Source: Gammaproteobacteria bacterium (GTDB taxonomy: Bacteria > Pseudomonadota > Gammaproteobacteria > SZUA-152). Taken from it: a stretch of 64,000 nt of DNA. Positions 35,434 through 44,011 of the stretch are shown here, one piece after another. Where the stretch lies: assembly GCA_021647705.1 (NCBI GenBank), contig JAKIUF010000011.1:32774-96773 (forward strand). The letters are read 5' to 3'. The notes beneath the pieces are model-generated. The model saw only the letters and a list, made by a program, of their open reading frames with translations, did not search any database and was not told the DNA's origin. A program made the position numbers and the translations under genes. The number at the start of each line of letters is the position of its first letter. Within the stretch, counting starts at the first letter, position 1.

Positions 35434-37662
35434 ATGCAGTCTGCTCCTGATATTTTTTCCTACCGCAAATTCTGGGCCCAACGTTTTGGCCCAGCACCGC
35501 AATTGCCCATGTCTCGTGAAGAGATGGACGCGCTGGGCTGGGATTCATGTGATGTGATTCTGGTGACGGGGGATGCTTATGTGGATCATCCCAGCTTTGG
35601 TATGGCGGTGATCGGTCGAGTGCTGGAAGCTCAGGGTTTTCGTGTCGGTATTATTGCCCAGCCGGATTGGACCAGTGCCAATGATTTTCAAAGGTTGGGC
35701 CGGCCCAATCTGTTTTTTGGTATCACCGGCGGTAATATGGATTCCATGGTGAATCGTTATACCTCGGACCGTAAAAAACGTTCCAACGATGCTTATACCG
35801 CTAATGGCGAAGGTGGCAAGCGGCCTGACCGTTGCGTGGTGGTTTACAGTCAACGCGCGCGTGAAGCATATAAAGGGGTGCCCATTATTATCGGCGGCAT
35901 CGAGGCCAGCCTGCGGCGCATCGCACACTTTGATTATTGGTCGGAAAAGGTACGGCGTTCAGTATTGCTGGATGCCAAGGCGGACTTGTTGGTGTACGGT
36001 AATGCCGAACGACAGATCGTGGAAATTGCACATCGTTTGTCGCAACGGGAGGCCGTTGAAAATATCACCGATGTACGTGGCACAGTGTTTGCCTGTCGCG
36101 ACAGCAACGGCCGCCCTGAACGCTTACCAAAAGACTGGGCAGTGCTTGATTCCACCGAGCTGGATAAACCCGGCATCGTTGAAGCGCCAATTGATCCTTA
36201 TCTTGCAACAGGAGTGATAGCGGAACAGGGCGCGCCCTGCGTCAGTGGAGGGGAACAAACGGATGAAAAAAATAAGAGCGTAGTGGTGATAATCACGCCC
36301 GCGCCTGCCGCAACCAACAAACGTCCAGCTGCAGATAAAACCCTGGTCTGTCTGCCTGACTATCATCATGTGCGAGAGGACCGGGTATTGTATGCACATG
36401 CCTCACGGGTGTTTCACAAAGAAACCAATCCCGGCAATGCACGCGCGGTTTATCAGTCGCACGGTACTCGCGGTGTATGGATGAACCCACCACCGATTCC
36501 CTTGCAAACCGAAGAGCTGGATCAAGTGTTTGAGTTGCCGTATACACGCAAACCGCACACTGCCTATGGCAAGGCTAATATCCCTGCCTACGAAATGATC
36601 CGTTTTTCTGTGAACATAATGCGAGGTTGTTTTGGTGGCTGTACCTTCTGCTCCATTACCGAGCACGAAGGGCGCATTATCCAGAGTCGTTCCGAAGATT
36701 CCATTATTCGTGAAGTGGAGGCCATTCGTGACAGCGTACCGGGTTTTACCGGCGTGATTTCCGATCTTGGTGGCCCCACCGCTAACATGTATCAACTCAC
36801 TTGCAATGACCCAAAAATTGAAGCCAGTTGTCGGCGTCCATCCTGTGTACATCCGGGGATTTGTAAAAATCTGGGCACCAATCATCAGCCACTGATCCAA
36901 CTCTATCGACGTGCACGAAAGTTGTCGGGGATTAAAAAAGTGCTGATTGCCTCTGGGTTACGTTATGACCTCGCCGTGGAATCGCCCGAATATGTTAAGG
37001 AGCTGGTGACGCATCATGTGGGTGGCTATTTAAAGATAGCCCCAGAGCATACTGAAACTGGCCCGTTGTCAAAAATGATGAAACCCGGCATGGGGACTTA
37101 TGACCGTTTCAAAAGAATGTTCGATAAATACAGCAAGGCTGCGGGTAAGGAGCAATACCTCATCCCTTATTTCATTTCCGCTCACCCCGGTACCACGGAT
37201 GAAGATATGATGAACCTTGCTATTTGGTTAAAAGCTAATGATTTTCGTGCAGACCAGGTACAAAATTTCCTGCCTTCACCCATGGCGACAGCCACAGCCA
37301 TGTACCATTCTGGTAAAGACCCACTGCATAAAGTAGGCTCGCGCAGTGATGTGGTGCCAGTAGCAAAAGGTGCTAATGCCCGGCGTTTACACAAAGCTTT
37401 TTTGCGTTATCACGATGCCAATAATTGGCCTTTGTTACGCAAGGCATTAAAACGCATGGGGCGTGCAGACTTGATTGGTAATGGTAAGCGGCATTTGATT
37501 CCGGTATGGCAGCCGAGAGGAACCGGTGATTATGTTGGAGGGCAGGGGGCAGGAAAGACAGTGCGCACCCAACATACGGGGTTGCCGAAAAACCCTAAGG
37601 CGATAAAAACAAAGCCTGCGCGAGCAAAATCCGCAAGAAAAGGTCGGCCGAAAAAACGATAA
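35434..37662 (+). CDS. ygiQ: YgiQ-family radical SAM protein
   Basis: The start is set at ATG 35434 (742 aa, [14 protein letters not shown]), matching the family; the frame is open further upstream to 35287 but that extension is unlike Ygi[31 protein letters not shown] is split across a cobalamin-like N-terminal domain. The radical SAM cluster is [12 protein letters not shown] (CX3CX2C), which binds a 4Fe-4S cluster and cleaves SAM. A basic, Lys/Arg/Ala-rich tail ends the protein. The reaction is not known. It is convergent with the globin-fusion gene (16 nt between). Confidence 0.92.
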   Translation: MQSAPDIFSYRKFWAQRFGPAPQLPMSREEMDALGWDSCDVILVTGDAYVDHPSFGMAVIGRVLEAQGFRVGIIAQPDWTSANDFQRLGRPNLFFGITGGNMDSMVNRYTSDRKKRSNDAYTANGEGGKRPDRCVVVYSQRAREAYKGVPIIIGGIEASLRRIAHFDYWSEKVRRSVLLDAKADLLVYGNAERQIVEIAHRLSQREAVENITDVRGTVFACRDSNGRPERLPKDWAVLDSTELDKPGIVEAPIDPYLATGVIAEQGAPCVSGGEQTDEKNKSVVVIITPAPAATNKRPAADKTLVCLPDYHHVREDRVLYAHASRVFHKETNPGNARAVYQSHGTRGVWMNPPPIPLQTEELDQVFELPYTRKPHTAYGKANIPAYEMIRFSVNIMRGCFGGCTFCSITEHEGRIIQSRSEDSIIREVEAIRDSVPGFTGVISDLGGPTANMYQLTCNDPKIEASCRRPSCVHPGICKNLGTNHQPLIQLYRRARKLSGIKKVLIASGLRYDLAVESPEYVKELVTHHVGGYLKIAPEHTETGPLSKMMKPGMGTYDRFKRMFDKYSKAAGKEQYLIPYFISAHPGTTDEDMMNLAIWLKANDFRADQVQNFLPSPMATATAMYHSGKDPLHKVGSRSDVVPVAKGANARRLHKAFLRYHDANNWPLLRKALKRMGRADLIGNGKRHLIPVWQPRGTGDYVGGQGAGKTVRTQHTGLPKNPKAIKTKPARAKSARKGRPKKR

Positions 37663-37678
37663 TTATTTTAGGTGTTTT

Positions 37679-39271
37679 TCAGTCAGTAGAATCCTGCCGA
37701 CATTCCTTGCAATAAACCTTACCCAGTCGAACATGATATTGCACACGCTCACCCACTAATATTTCCTGCTGGCAGCTATCACAAAGCGTTGCGTCATCCA
37801 TGGTCATTTCATCAAAACCTTCAACCGGCAGCTCTTTGCCAAACACTATTTTTTTCCAGGGTTTATCTTTGACGATATCCTTTCGGTATATTTCTTCTAT
37901 CGCACGGAAGCGTCTCACTAAATATTCCGGTACGCCAAAGCGTCTCAGGCTTGATTCCATTAATGCCTCACGATGGTCAAGCAGCTCATCAGAAATTACC
38001 ATCCAATGATGGGCACTGCGTGGGCGTTCACCAAAATAAACATCTTCACCTGTTAGCACCTGACACATAAAGTTATATTGTTTCTCAATTAGGCGTTGTT
38101 TAGTGGCGCCTTCAAAAAAAGGAGAAAGCAATGGATCATCGTAGACATGGTCATAAAAATCGATCAATACTTTTGACAAAAGACGACCTTCATCGAGCCC
38201 TTTCCAAAGCTCAAGGTCTGGGTCAGGATAGTTGCGGAGTTCTGCACAGCGAATGCGTTCTGCTGTGTCGGCATCTGCATCATTCTGGCTGGCATCATTA
38301 ACACTAGCCCAGTCCCAGAATGGGTCGGCGTGAATTTCTTGCGGGTTAGCACCTGCCGCCTGAGTGGCTTGTTGCATGTCTTCTACCATCTTTGGGTGGC
38401 CGCATAAATAAACCCGCCATCCTTTCAGGTCTGTATGGTCTGCCAAGGCAATATCATTAGCGCGTCCGACCCGATAACTTCCAGGGACTGCTTGCCCTGA
38501 AACACATGAAACAGGATGAAAATTATCATACTGTTCAGACAGCTGCTTCAAAACGGGTTGTAAATATAGACCGTGTGGATGTCGGCTGCCATGATACAAA
38601 TGAATAGGGCCGGTATGCCCGCTGGAAAGTGCATCACGTATAATTCCCAGCAATGGGGATAAACCAGTTCCGGTACCGATTAATAGTAATGGTTGGTGTT
38701 GCTCACCGGGTACATAATAATTGCTGCCCACGGCTCCCTGAAACTCAAGTTCATCATTTTCTGATAGGTCATCAAATATCCAATTGCTCATGACACCATT
38801 GGGCACGCGCTTGATATGGACCTCCAGAAAATAATCTTCCTGCGGTACGCTGGACAATGAATAGCTGCGCATCTCACCTTGTTGGTTGCGGATGTTAATA
38901 AACTGTCCGGCGTGATAATAAAGTTGTGTGGCTGGCTCCAGCAATAAACGGCAGACATCAGGAGCCAGGAATTCTTTTTTGTAAACAACTGCCCGATTGA
39001 ATAAGTCCGCGTCCCGTGGCAAGGTGATTTTCATATCATTTTCAGGGATACACTTGCAGGTTAAAAAATAACCTTTTTCTTTTAATGTTTCCCGTAATCC
39101 TTTCTGGGCTTTTGGCGGTATAAGCCCATTCTCACAGCGCTGCAAACAGGCATGACAAATACCGTTTCCACACGAAAAGGGAACGGTTACACCATGGCGC
39201 ATAAAAACCTGTAAAATGGTTTCATTCTCGCGACACGGGTAGTTTTTTCCTTGAAAGTAAATTTTATGCAT
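37679..39271 (-). CDS. Ferredoxin / FAD-NAD(P) reductase / truncated globin / zinc-ribbon fusion
   Basis: A 530-aa multidomain redox protein. Residues 1-85 are a plant-type [2Fe-2S] ferredoxin (Cys34, 39, 42, 72). Residues 90-340 form a ferredoxin-NADP-reductase unit with RSYSLSS (FAD), GTGTGLSPLLG (NAD(P)) and YLCGHPKMVEDM. Residues 350-480 resemble a truncated haemoglobin: LIDFYDHVYDDPLLSPFF, then an HxxMxI motif whose His420 is the likely proximal haem ligand. The C-terminus has CxxC pairs at 497-500 and 521-524, a zinc ribbon. A plausible role is NADH-driven NO or O2 chemistry at the haem, as in flavohaemoglobins but with reversed domain order and an added Fe-S centre; this is inference. 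It follows the cysteine-cluster gene after 8 nt. Confidence 0.83.
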   Translation of the reverse strand: MHKIYFQGKNYPCRENETILQVFMRHGVTVPFSCGNGICHACLQRCENGLIPPKAQKGLRETLKEKGYFLTCKCIPENDMKITLPRDADLFNRAVVYKKEFLAPDVCRLLLEPATQLYYHAGQFINIRNQQGEMRSYSLSSVPQEDYFLEVHIKRVPNGVMSNWIFDDLSENDELEFQGAVGSNYYVPGEQHQPLLLIGTGTGLSPLLGIIRDALSSGHTGPIHLYHGSRHPHGLYLQPVLKQLSEQYDNFHPVSCVSGQAVPGSYRVGRANDIALADHTDLKGWRVYLCGHPKMVEDMQQATQAAGANPQEIHADPFWDWASVNDASQNDADADTAERIRCAELRNYPDPDLELWKGLDEGRLLSKVLIDFYDHVYDDPLLSPFFEGATKQRLIEKQYNFMCQVLTGEDVYFGERPRSAHHWMVISDELLDHREALMESSLRRFGVPEYLVRRFRAIEEIYRKDIVKDKPWKKIVFGKELPVEGFDEMTMDDATLCDSCQQEILVGERVQYHVRLGKVYCKECRQDSTD

Positions 39272-39279
39272 GTGTTTTT

Positions 39280-39678
39280 TTAATCGGTATTATTGTTTTC
39301 GGAGTGGTTGTGTATTACAGGAATTTTTATATGGTTTTCTTTGGGGATATGAGTATTAGCGGCTTTTTTAGCAAGATCAGCAATATTTTTAAACCCTTTA
39401 CGGAGCACGACTTGCAGTAGAAAATCAGAATTGCAATCATACTCACGACATACTTTTGGCCGTTTTTTCCAGCTGGTGCAGCGGCCATTGTTGCGGTCAA
39501 AGTAGATACAATAACCTTCTGAATCTTTATCGACGAAACCTTTGGGGGTAATGTTGCCGTTAGCGGGCTCCATTTCATCGGGCTGCAAACGGACCAGTTT
39601 TCGACAACAAAAAGTCGCACAGCCCATGCGCTGTCCTTCATCACAATTCACAAGGTATGTTTTTTTGCAGTTATCCAT
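39280..39678 (-). CDS. YkgJ-family cysteine-cluster protein
   Basis: A 132-aa protein with a strong GGGAGGG ribosome-binding site before the ATG. The N-terminal 85 residues hold a cluster of cysteines (CATFCCRKLVRLQPDE, GYCIYFDRNNGRCTSW, PKVCREYDC), the pattern of the YkgJ/UPF0153 family thought to bind Zn or an Fe-S cluster. The C-terminal tail is His/Asn-rich. The function is unknown. It is co-transcribed with the ferredoxin-globin fusion, and a Fur-like box lies 45-60 nt upstream. Confidence 0.85.
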   Translation of the reverse strand: MDNCKKTYLVNCDEGQRMGCATFCCRKLVRLQPDEMEPANGNITPKGFVDKDSEGYCIYFDRNNGRCTSWKKRPKVCREYDCNSDFLLQVVLRKGFKNIADLAKKAANTHIPKENHIKIPVIHNHSENNNTD

Positions 39679-39722
39679 TTTACCCTCCCATAATTTTTTT
39701 GGGATAACTATTCAATATCATT

Positions 39723-39741
39723 GATAATGATTTTGTTTAAT
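39723..39741 (-). promoter_or_regulatory. Fur-like box upstream of the cysteine-cluster/globin operon
   Basis: GATAATGAT (39723-39731) matches the first nine bases of the 19-bp Fur consensus; overall about 13 of 19 positions agree. It also forms a perfect dyad ATCATT-GAT-AATGAT (39717-39731). It lies 45-63 nt before the ATG at 39678, where a repressor would overlap the promoter. Iron control of an operon that needs Fe-S and haem is plausible; not certain. Confidence 0.4.
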
Positions 39742-39816
39742 GCCTGTGTGTTAACTGAAACTCAGGTATATGTTGTCACTTGGTATTATCTGTTACGGAC
39801 TGGGTTCTACAATAAA

Positions 39817-39861
39817 ATGTCAGTGAGTTTGCTGGGCAATCAAAAACAAACTCACTGACAT
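39817..39861 (-). terminator. Hairpin after the Roadblock-like gene
   Basis: A perfect 14-bp stem ATGTCAGTGAGTTT/AAACTCACTGACAT with a 17-nt loop, 27 nt after the stop of the Roadblock-like gene. Leftward transcripts continue into TTTTATTGTAG, a modest U-rich tail. It probably ends the G-protein operon before the cysteine-cluster/globin operon. Confidence 0.6.
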
Positions 39862-39887
39862 ATAATGTTTATGTTTTCAGGCTCTGA

Positions 39888-40292
39888 TTAAAGAGCAGCC
39901 TCGATGGAAGGCATGGACGAACGCGATTTTGTCAAAACCATGCCAAGGTTGGCAGATTTGCGACAAACAAAAGTGGCTACATGTTCTTCATTACTTTTGG
40001 AGCGTAAAAACACATGTAACAAGTTATCACTGTTAATAATGATTTCCTGAAAATAATGGTGGTTATCATTTTCCACTCCACGGGCCTTTTTAAACATACT
40101 TTCAATCAGAGACACATTGGTCCCCTGAAAAAGGTCTGCAGTTGCAGCGGCAACAACCTCCAGCACTTCAGCCGGGTGTGAATCCACAGTTTTGGCACTT
40201 AGTAGCATACCGGTGCTGAGATCCACGTAACCTGCGGCAACACATTCCGGAATGGATGCGATGGCTGTTTGTAGCGCTTTATCTAATGACAT
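39888..40292 (-). CDS. Roadblock/LC7-like small protein
   Basis: A 134-aa single-domain protein with GGAG upstream of the ATG. The order of segments (AIASIPECVAAGYVDLSTGMLLS, then a LFQGTNVS helix, then EIIINSDNLLHVFLR and HVATFVCRKSANLGMV) fits the Roadblock/LC7 fold used by MglB and related proteins to regulate Ras-like GTPases. It is the last gene of the operon with the GTPase, 32 nt after the ABC-phosphatase gene. It may act as GAP or adaptor. Homology is inferred from pattern and context. Confidence 0.65.
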   Translation of the reverse strand: MSLDKALQTAIASIPECVAAGYVDLSTGMLLSAKTVDSHPAEVLEVVAAATADLFQGTNVSLIESMFKKARGVENDNHHYFQEIIINSDNLLHVFLRSKSNEEHVATFVCRKSANLGMVLTKSRSSMPSIEAAL

Positions 40293-40324
40293 TTTTTTCT
40301 CCTTGATAATAAATAATGTGCGGT

Positions 40325-41695
40325 TTATGACGACGCAATATGCCGTCCGTTACTCATACCGAAATTTGCTACCGCCAACGCAAATTCCTTCAAAAATTCC
40401 ACCTGAACATCTGATTGCACCCAGCGTGGTTCAATGCTGCGTGCAGTCTCAAGGGCATCCAGAGCAGTTTCACCCTCCCAGATTAATTGTGCAACCAGCA
40501 TAGTGCCGGTACGTCCCATGCCGGCCTTGCAATGCATGGCAATGGCCTCACCCTGTTCGGTTAATTCACCTACTTGTGCGCAAAGCTTGAGGGCAGCCTC
40601 AATGGTGGGTACTCCCATGTCTTTAATTGGAAATGCAATTCCCTTGATATCGTATTCGCTAAGTATAACCGGATCAATGGGTTTAGTTGTCAGTGAAACC
40701 AGCACGCTGATCCCTACGCGTTGTAGTGCCGCGAGATCATAGTCCAGTTCGATCAATAACCCGGGGCGCGGTGTGCCGGCCAGATCACCTTTCCTGAGCC
40801 AAAGAAAATTGCGCGGCCCAAAGGCATCACTTTTGTATTGCCGGGCCTCTTCGGGTATTTTGGGGCGAACCGCTTTAAGTGGTGTATCTGATGTATCTAC
40901 GGTTTCTGTTGCCGGTGGTGCTGGATCATTCAGGTGTTCGTCGGGTGTGTCTGGGGCTGATACACTACAGGAGCCACTGCGAACAAAATCTCTGGCAGCC
41001 TGCGATTGAGGTGAGGTAAAAAAATCGGCGGTGGGTTGTGCTTCATGAATCCAGCCTCCGGCCAATAATGCGGTTTGTCCACCTAGCTTAATGGCTTGTT
41101 TTTGGTTATGTACAACGACCACCACAGCACGGCGTTCGGCTTCCATGAGGAGATAATTCAACAGGCGATGAGTTTCTGCTTCATCCAATCCGGCGGTGGG
41201 TTCATCGACAAAAATTAATTTGGGGTTAGCTGCGACAGTGCGGGCAATGGCCAGATGGCGTTGCACCGCCAGTGGAAAATCTGCGGCATTATCATTTAGC
41301 CGGTCAACTAATTCAGTCAGACCTGCCTTGCTTAATAGGCGTTGTGCCACATCCCGTTGCTGGGGGATATCCAGAGTATGGCGTTCGGGCATATCATTAA
41401 CAATATTCTCACGGATACTGGCCATGATCAGTTTGGTTTTCTGTGCCACAAGAGCGGGTGACTCAGAGTGCCCCAAAGGCATGCCGACATATTCGGCTTT
41501 TCCCCAGGTACGCAAAGAAGGGTTGGCATTGTTAAGACCGGAAAGTGTCCGTAACAAAGTGGATTTTCCAGTGCCCGCAGGGCCCAATAACACGGTCATC
41601 CCCTGTTCGAGAATATCCAGGTCGATACCGTTAAGAATAATTTTGTCACCAAAGGCGACGCCATACTCTCGCAAAGATAGAATTGATTCGCTCAC
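40325..41695 (-). CDS. ABC-type ATPase fused to a dual-specificity protein phosphatase
   Basis: A 456-aa cytoplasmic protein with no membrane segment. Residues 1-235 are an ABC nucleotide-binding domain: Walker A GPAGTGKST (38-46), Walker B LIFVDEP with Asp164-Glu165, and switch His196. The LSGGQ signature is degenerate (FPLAVQRHLAIAR at 140-152). After a Pro/Thr-rich acidic linker (about 245-285) comes a cysteine phosphatase domain with general-acid candidate Asp359 (PIKDMGVP) and P-loop HCKAGMGRT (Cys389, Arg395). The stop and start overlap the GTPase gene by 4 nt (ATGA). The fusion of an ATPase to a tyrosine/dual-specificity phosphatase in one operon with a Ras-like GTPase suggests a signalling module; the ligand and target are unknown. 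Confidence 0.85.
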   Translation of the reverse strand: MSESILSLREYGVAFGDKIILNGIDLDILEQGMTVLLGPAGTGKSTLLRTLSGLNNANPSLRTWGKAEYVGMPLGHSESPALVAQKTKLIMASIRENIVNDMPERHTLDIPQQRDVAQRLLSKAGLTELVDRLNDNAADFPLAVQRHLAIARTVAANPKLIFVDEPTAGLDEAETHRLLNYLLMEAERRAVVVVVHNQKQAIKLGGQTALLAGGWIHEAQPTADFFTSPQSQAARDFVRSGSCSVSAPDTPDEHLNDPAPPATETVDTSDTPLKAVRPKIPEEARQYKSDAFGPRNFLWLRKGDLAGTPRPGLLIELDYDLAALQRVGISVLVSLTTKPIDPVILSEYDIKGIAFPIKDMGVPTIEAALKLCAQVGELTEQGEAIAMHCKAGMGRTGTMLVAQLIWEGETALDALETARSIEPRWVQSDVQVEFLKEFALAVANFGMSNGRHIASS

Positions 41696-42240
41696 GCGGC
41701 TTCTCCATTCAGGCCCGGGTCCAGAGAATAAAGCAGCGCCTGAACCAGCATCATGACATCATCATGCTGACGGGCATCCACTTCGAACACAGGCACATTC
41801 AACTCCAGTTTTGTCAGGGTTGCCTGATAGTCCTCAAGCTTTAATCCTGTACGTAATTCCATTCTTGTAATGCCAATAGCCACTGCGTTATTTTGAATAA
41901 ATTCTTTAAAGGCACTAACAAAGGTTTTCAAGTCATCCAGTGGAGCCGGGTTGGCGTCGTCCAGCATAATAATGACACCCAGACTACCATCAGTGAGTAA
42001 ATCCCACATAAAGTTAAAGCGCTCTTGTCCTGGTGTGCCATAAAGATGTAGCGTTTCCCCATTATCCAAGCGCATGCTACCGTAATCCATTGCTACTGTG
42101 GTCAATTCTTTTTTATCTTTTGTTTCGTCTGTTGCTTCTTGTTCTGTAGAAAATGGTGCAATATCACTAATCGCGGTAATCGCGGTTGTTTTGCCTGCGC
42201 CTACGGGGCCGGTAAAAATAATTTTGTACTGACCAATCAT
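41692..42240 (-). CDS. Ras-like small GTPase (MglA/CvnD type)
   Basis: A 182-aa single-domain GTPase. G1 is GPVGAGKT (11-18), a Thr pair near 47-48 marks switch I, and G3 reads YGTPGQERF (Gly68-Gln72), the variant with Gly in place of Asp that is usual in bacterial MglA/CvnD-type proteins. The G4 region (GITRMEL) departs from NKxD, so nucleotide specificity is uncertain. It lies between a receiver-like regulator and the ABC-phosphatase fusion, with a Roadblock-like protein two genes on. That grouping recalls actinobacterial conservons and MglAB polarity modules. The target process cannot be told. Confidence 0.85.
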   Translation of the reverse strand: MIGQYKIIFTGPVGAGKTTAITAISDIAPFSTEQEATDETKDKKELTTVAMDYGSMRLDNGETLHLYGTPGQERFNFMWDLLTDGSLGVIIMLDDANPAPLDDLKTFVSAFKEFIQNNAVAIGITRMELRTGLKLEDYQATLTKLELNVPVFEVDARQHDDVMMLVQALLYSLDPGLNGEAA

Positions 42241-42272
42241 AATTAATTCCTGTTTTTCAGGTTATCATCGAA

Positions 42273-43442
42273 TTACTGTTGTTTACTGATGCGGCGTAAA
42301 ATAGAAGCTAATAACCCGCGTTTTGTAGGTTTGTCTTTCGTGACGTCTTTAGGGGCAATCAGCGAGTCTGCCCGCCGTGTTGCGGATCCGGTTAAACCTG
42401 TTGCCACGGCGGCACTATAAAATGAATACACATCGCTTTGTTCAATATCCAGGCTTTGCGCAATGTTATCCAATGTGCGCGGGTTTCCTGCCCACAAAGA
42501 GGCAATGCGCATGCCATACGGTGTATGTGGAAGACGAGGAAAATTAGGCCAGGATTGCAGATAATACGATGCAGATAAATCAGTACCTTCTGGTACGCGG
42601 CCACGAGCTGTACGCAAGGTAAGATCCCATATCAGATGATTAATGGACATGGACCTCAGACCGTCGACTTCATCTGCGGGTAATTCTTTTTTGTCTGTAT
42701 TACAAACACGATTGATCTCTATCGTAAACTCCTCACTTAATGTTGCCACGCCGAGATTTTTTAGTTGGCTGTCAGTTAAATCACTATAAACACGATCCTG
42801 ATCGGGAAGCAGGATAAGGCGGCGATTTCTCCAACACTGCACATAGAGAATACATTGTTGGCCAACACTTTTTTTGAGGCTGGAGAGAATGCGCCCCAAG
42901 AGATAATTATCCGGATTGTAATAAAGCTCGGCTTCACCCTGTATACCGGTTTGCTGTATCGATTTCAAGTTAATACTTGTCGTCTTGAATTGTGTGTTCA
43001 GCGCTTGGGCTGCCGCGTTAACTCCCGTTGCATTAGTATCCAATGTTGTTGATGCTCCTGAATTGTCGTCAGAGATTGGAGGGCTTACTGGGTCAATGCT
43101 ACTGCTGGTTTCCGTGATTGGTGGTAACCCTGTTACCAAGTCAAAAATAGATTCCCATAACAAATCCAGCTTAGCGGGTTTGGCAACATAAACAGCCCCC
43201 TTGATTTTTGTAGGGGATTCAGACATGACAATGGCGGGCAAGCCAGGATATTGTTGTTGATATTTTTCCCAGGCATTAGCGTCTCCATCCAGGTCAACAA
43301 TACCCAGATGTGCATCCTCGTTCTGCGCAAATTGGCAACGCCCCTTGAAGATAATTTTAAAAATAGTGTCCATTCTGGAAGTAGACCGCTCATCCATGCT
43401 GGCTAAAATAATTTTTATAGGCGAATGCACTTCTGTTTTCAC
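42273..43442 (-). CDS. Hypothetical regulator with a receiver-like N-terminus, first gene of the G-protein operon
   Basis: A 389-aa protein. Residues 8-105 look like a receiver-type alpha/beta fold (IKIILAS, GIVDLDGD, AIVMSES, VAKPAKLDLL), but the usual acidic pair and phospho-Asp context are weak, so it may be a pseudo-receiver. A Ser/Thr/Asp-rich linker (about 110-150) follows. The C-terminal 220 residues contain a region GMRIASLWAGNPRTLDNIAQSLDIEQSDVYSFYSAA resembling a winged-helix or DUF4388-type effector end. There is no signal peptide. It starts 32 nt before the GTPase gene and may sense or transmit a signal to it. Function unknown. Confidence 0.65.
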   Translation of the reverse strand: MKTEVHSPIKIILASMDERSTSRMDTIFKIIFKGRCQFAQNEDAHLGIVDLDGDANAWEKYQQQYPGLPAIVMSESPTKIKGAVYVAKPAKLDLLWESIFDLVTGLPPITETSSSIDPVSPPISDDNSGASTTLDTNATGVNAAAQALNTQFKTTSINLKSIQQTGIQGEAELYYNPDNYLLGRILSSLKKSVGQQCILYVQCWRNRRLILLPDQDRVYSDLTDSQLKNLGVATLSEEFTIEINRVCNTDKKELPADEVDGLRSMSINHLIWDLTLRTARGRVPEGTDLSASYYLQSWPNFPRLPHTPYGMRIASLWAGNPRTLDNIAQSLDIEQSDVYSFYSAAVATGLTGSATRRADSLIAPKDVTKDKPTKRGLLASILRRISKQQ

Positions 43443-44011
43443 GGGCTTTGCTACCTCCTGTTTGTTATTTGTTACGCAATTGGATGCGATTTATAAAACA
43501 GGATATATGAGATACTGTTTTTGTGATTTTACCCGGGAATCACACCTATCATTCATATTAAGCGCAATGCCCACCATTTCCTTCAGAAGCGGCATCGGGT
43601 AAAAATATGAAAACTTTAATAATGGCGTGTAATTCATAATAGGCTTTTATGATAAAATCAGATAAGAATAATTATTTTTGATATAAGTGGCGAGTTGACC
43701 TGCACTCAGGCTGAGCGTTGCCCAGCTTTCCACACAAACCCATCTTAGCCAGATTGCCCAGGGGGCGTTAACAATTTTTTGACAGCCCGAAGGGCTGATG
43801 CTCATTTTTCATCCCTCAGCATTGTCGCTCGCTTATGTGGAATAACCACACCACGCTCGCGCTGCCTTGATGGATAAAAAATGAGCGCCGGCAGGACTGT
43901 CAAAATGATTGTTAACACCCCCCCAGTGTAGCGCGACTGGTCGGCGTTGGTGGTTTTATTTGGTTATAGTGGGTTGGTAAATACTCGCCAACAAATAGGG
44001 TTCGGTCTGAA
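43443..44011. other. 569-bp intergenic region with a large inverted-repeat element
   Basis: No gene is seen. The left part (43443-43760) should contain the promoter of the leftward G-protein operon and is AT-rich near 43600-43690. The right part holds the inverted repeat described separately (43761-43924). The remaining 87 nt up to the zapE stop show nothing recognisable. Confidence 0.6.
43761..43924. repeat. 164-bp element with about 53-bp imperfect terminal inverted repeats
   Basis: The left arm 43761-43814 and the complement of the right arm 43872-43924 share the blocks GTTAACAAT, TTTTGACAG and GCTCATTTTT-ATCC, and both begin with a run of G. Between them a smaller hairpin (GTGG-AATA-ACCAC) sits in the loop, and the left arm contains its own palindrome CAGCCCGAAGGGCTG. 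The whole unit could fold into a long cruciform or RNA hairpin. It resembles a MITE or a REP-type unit; there is no second copy in this window. Confidence 0.75.
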
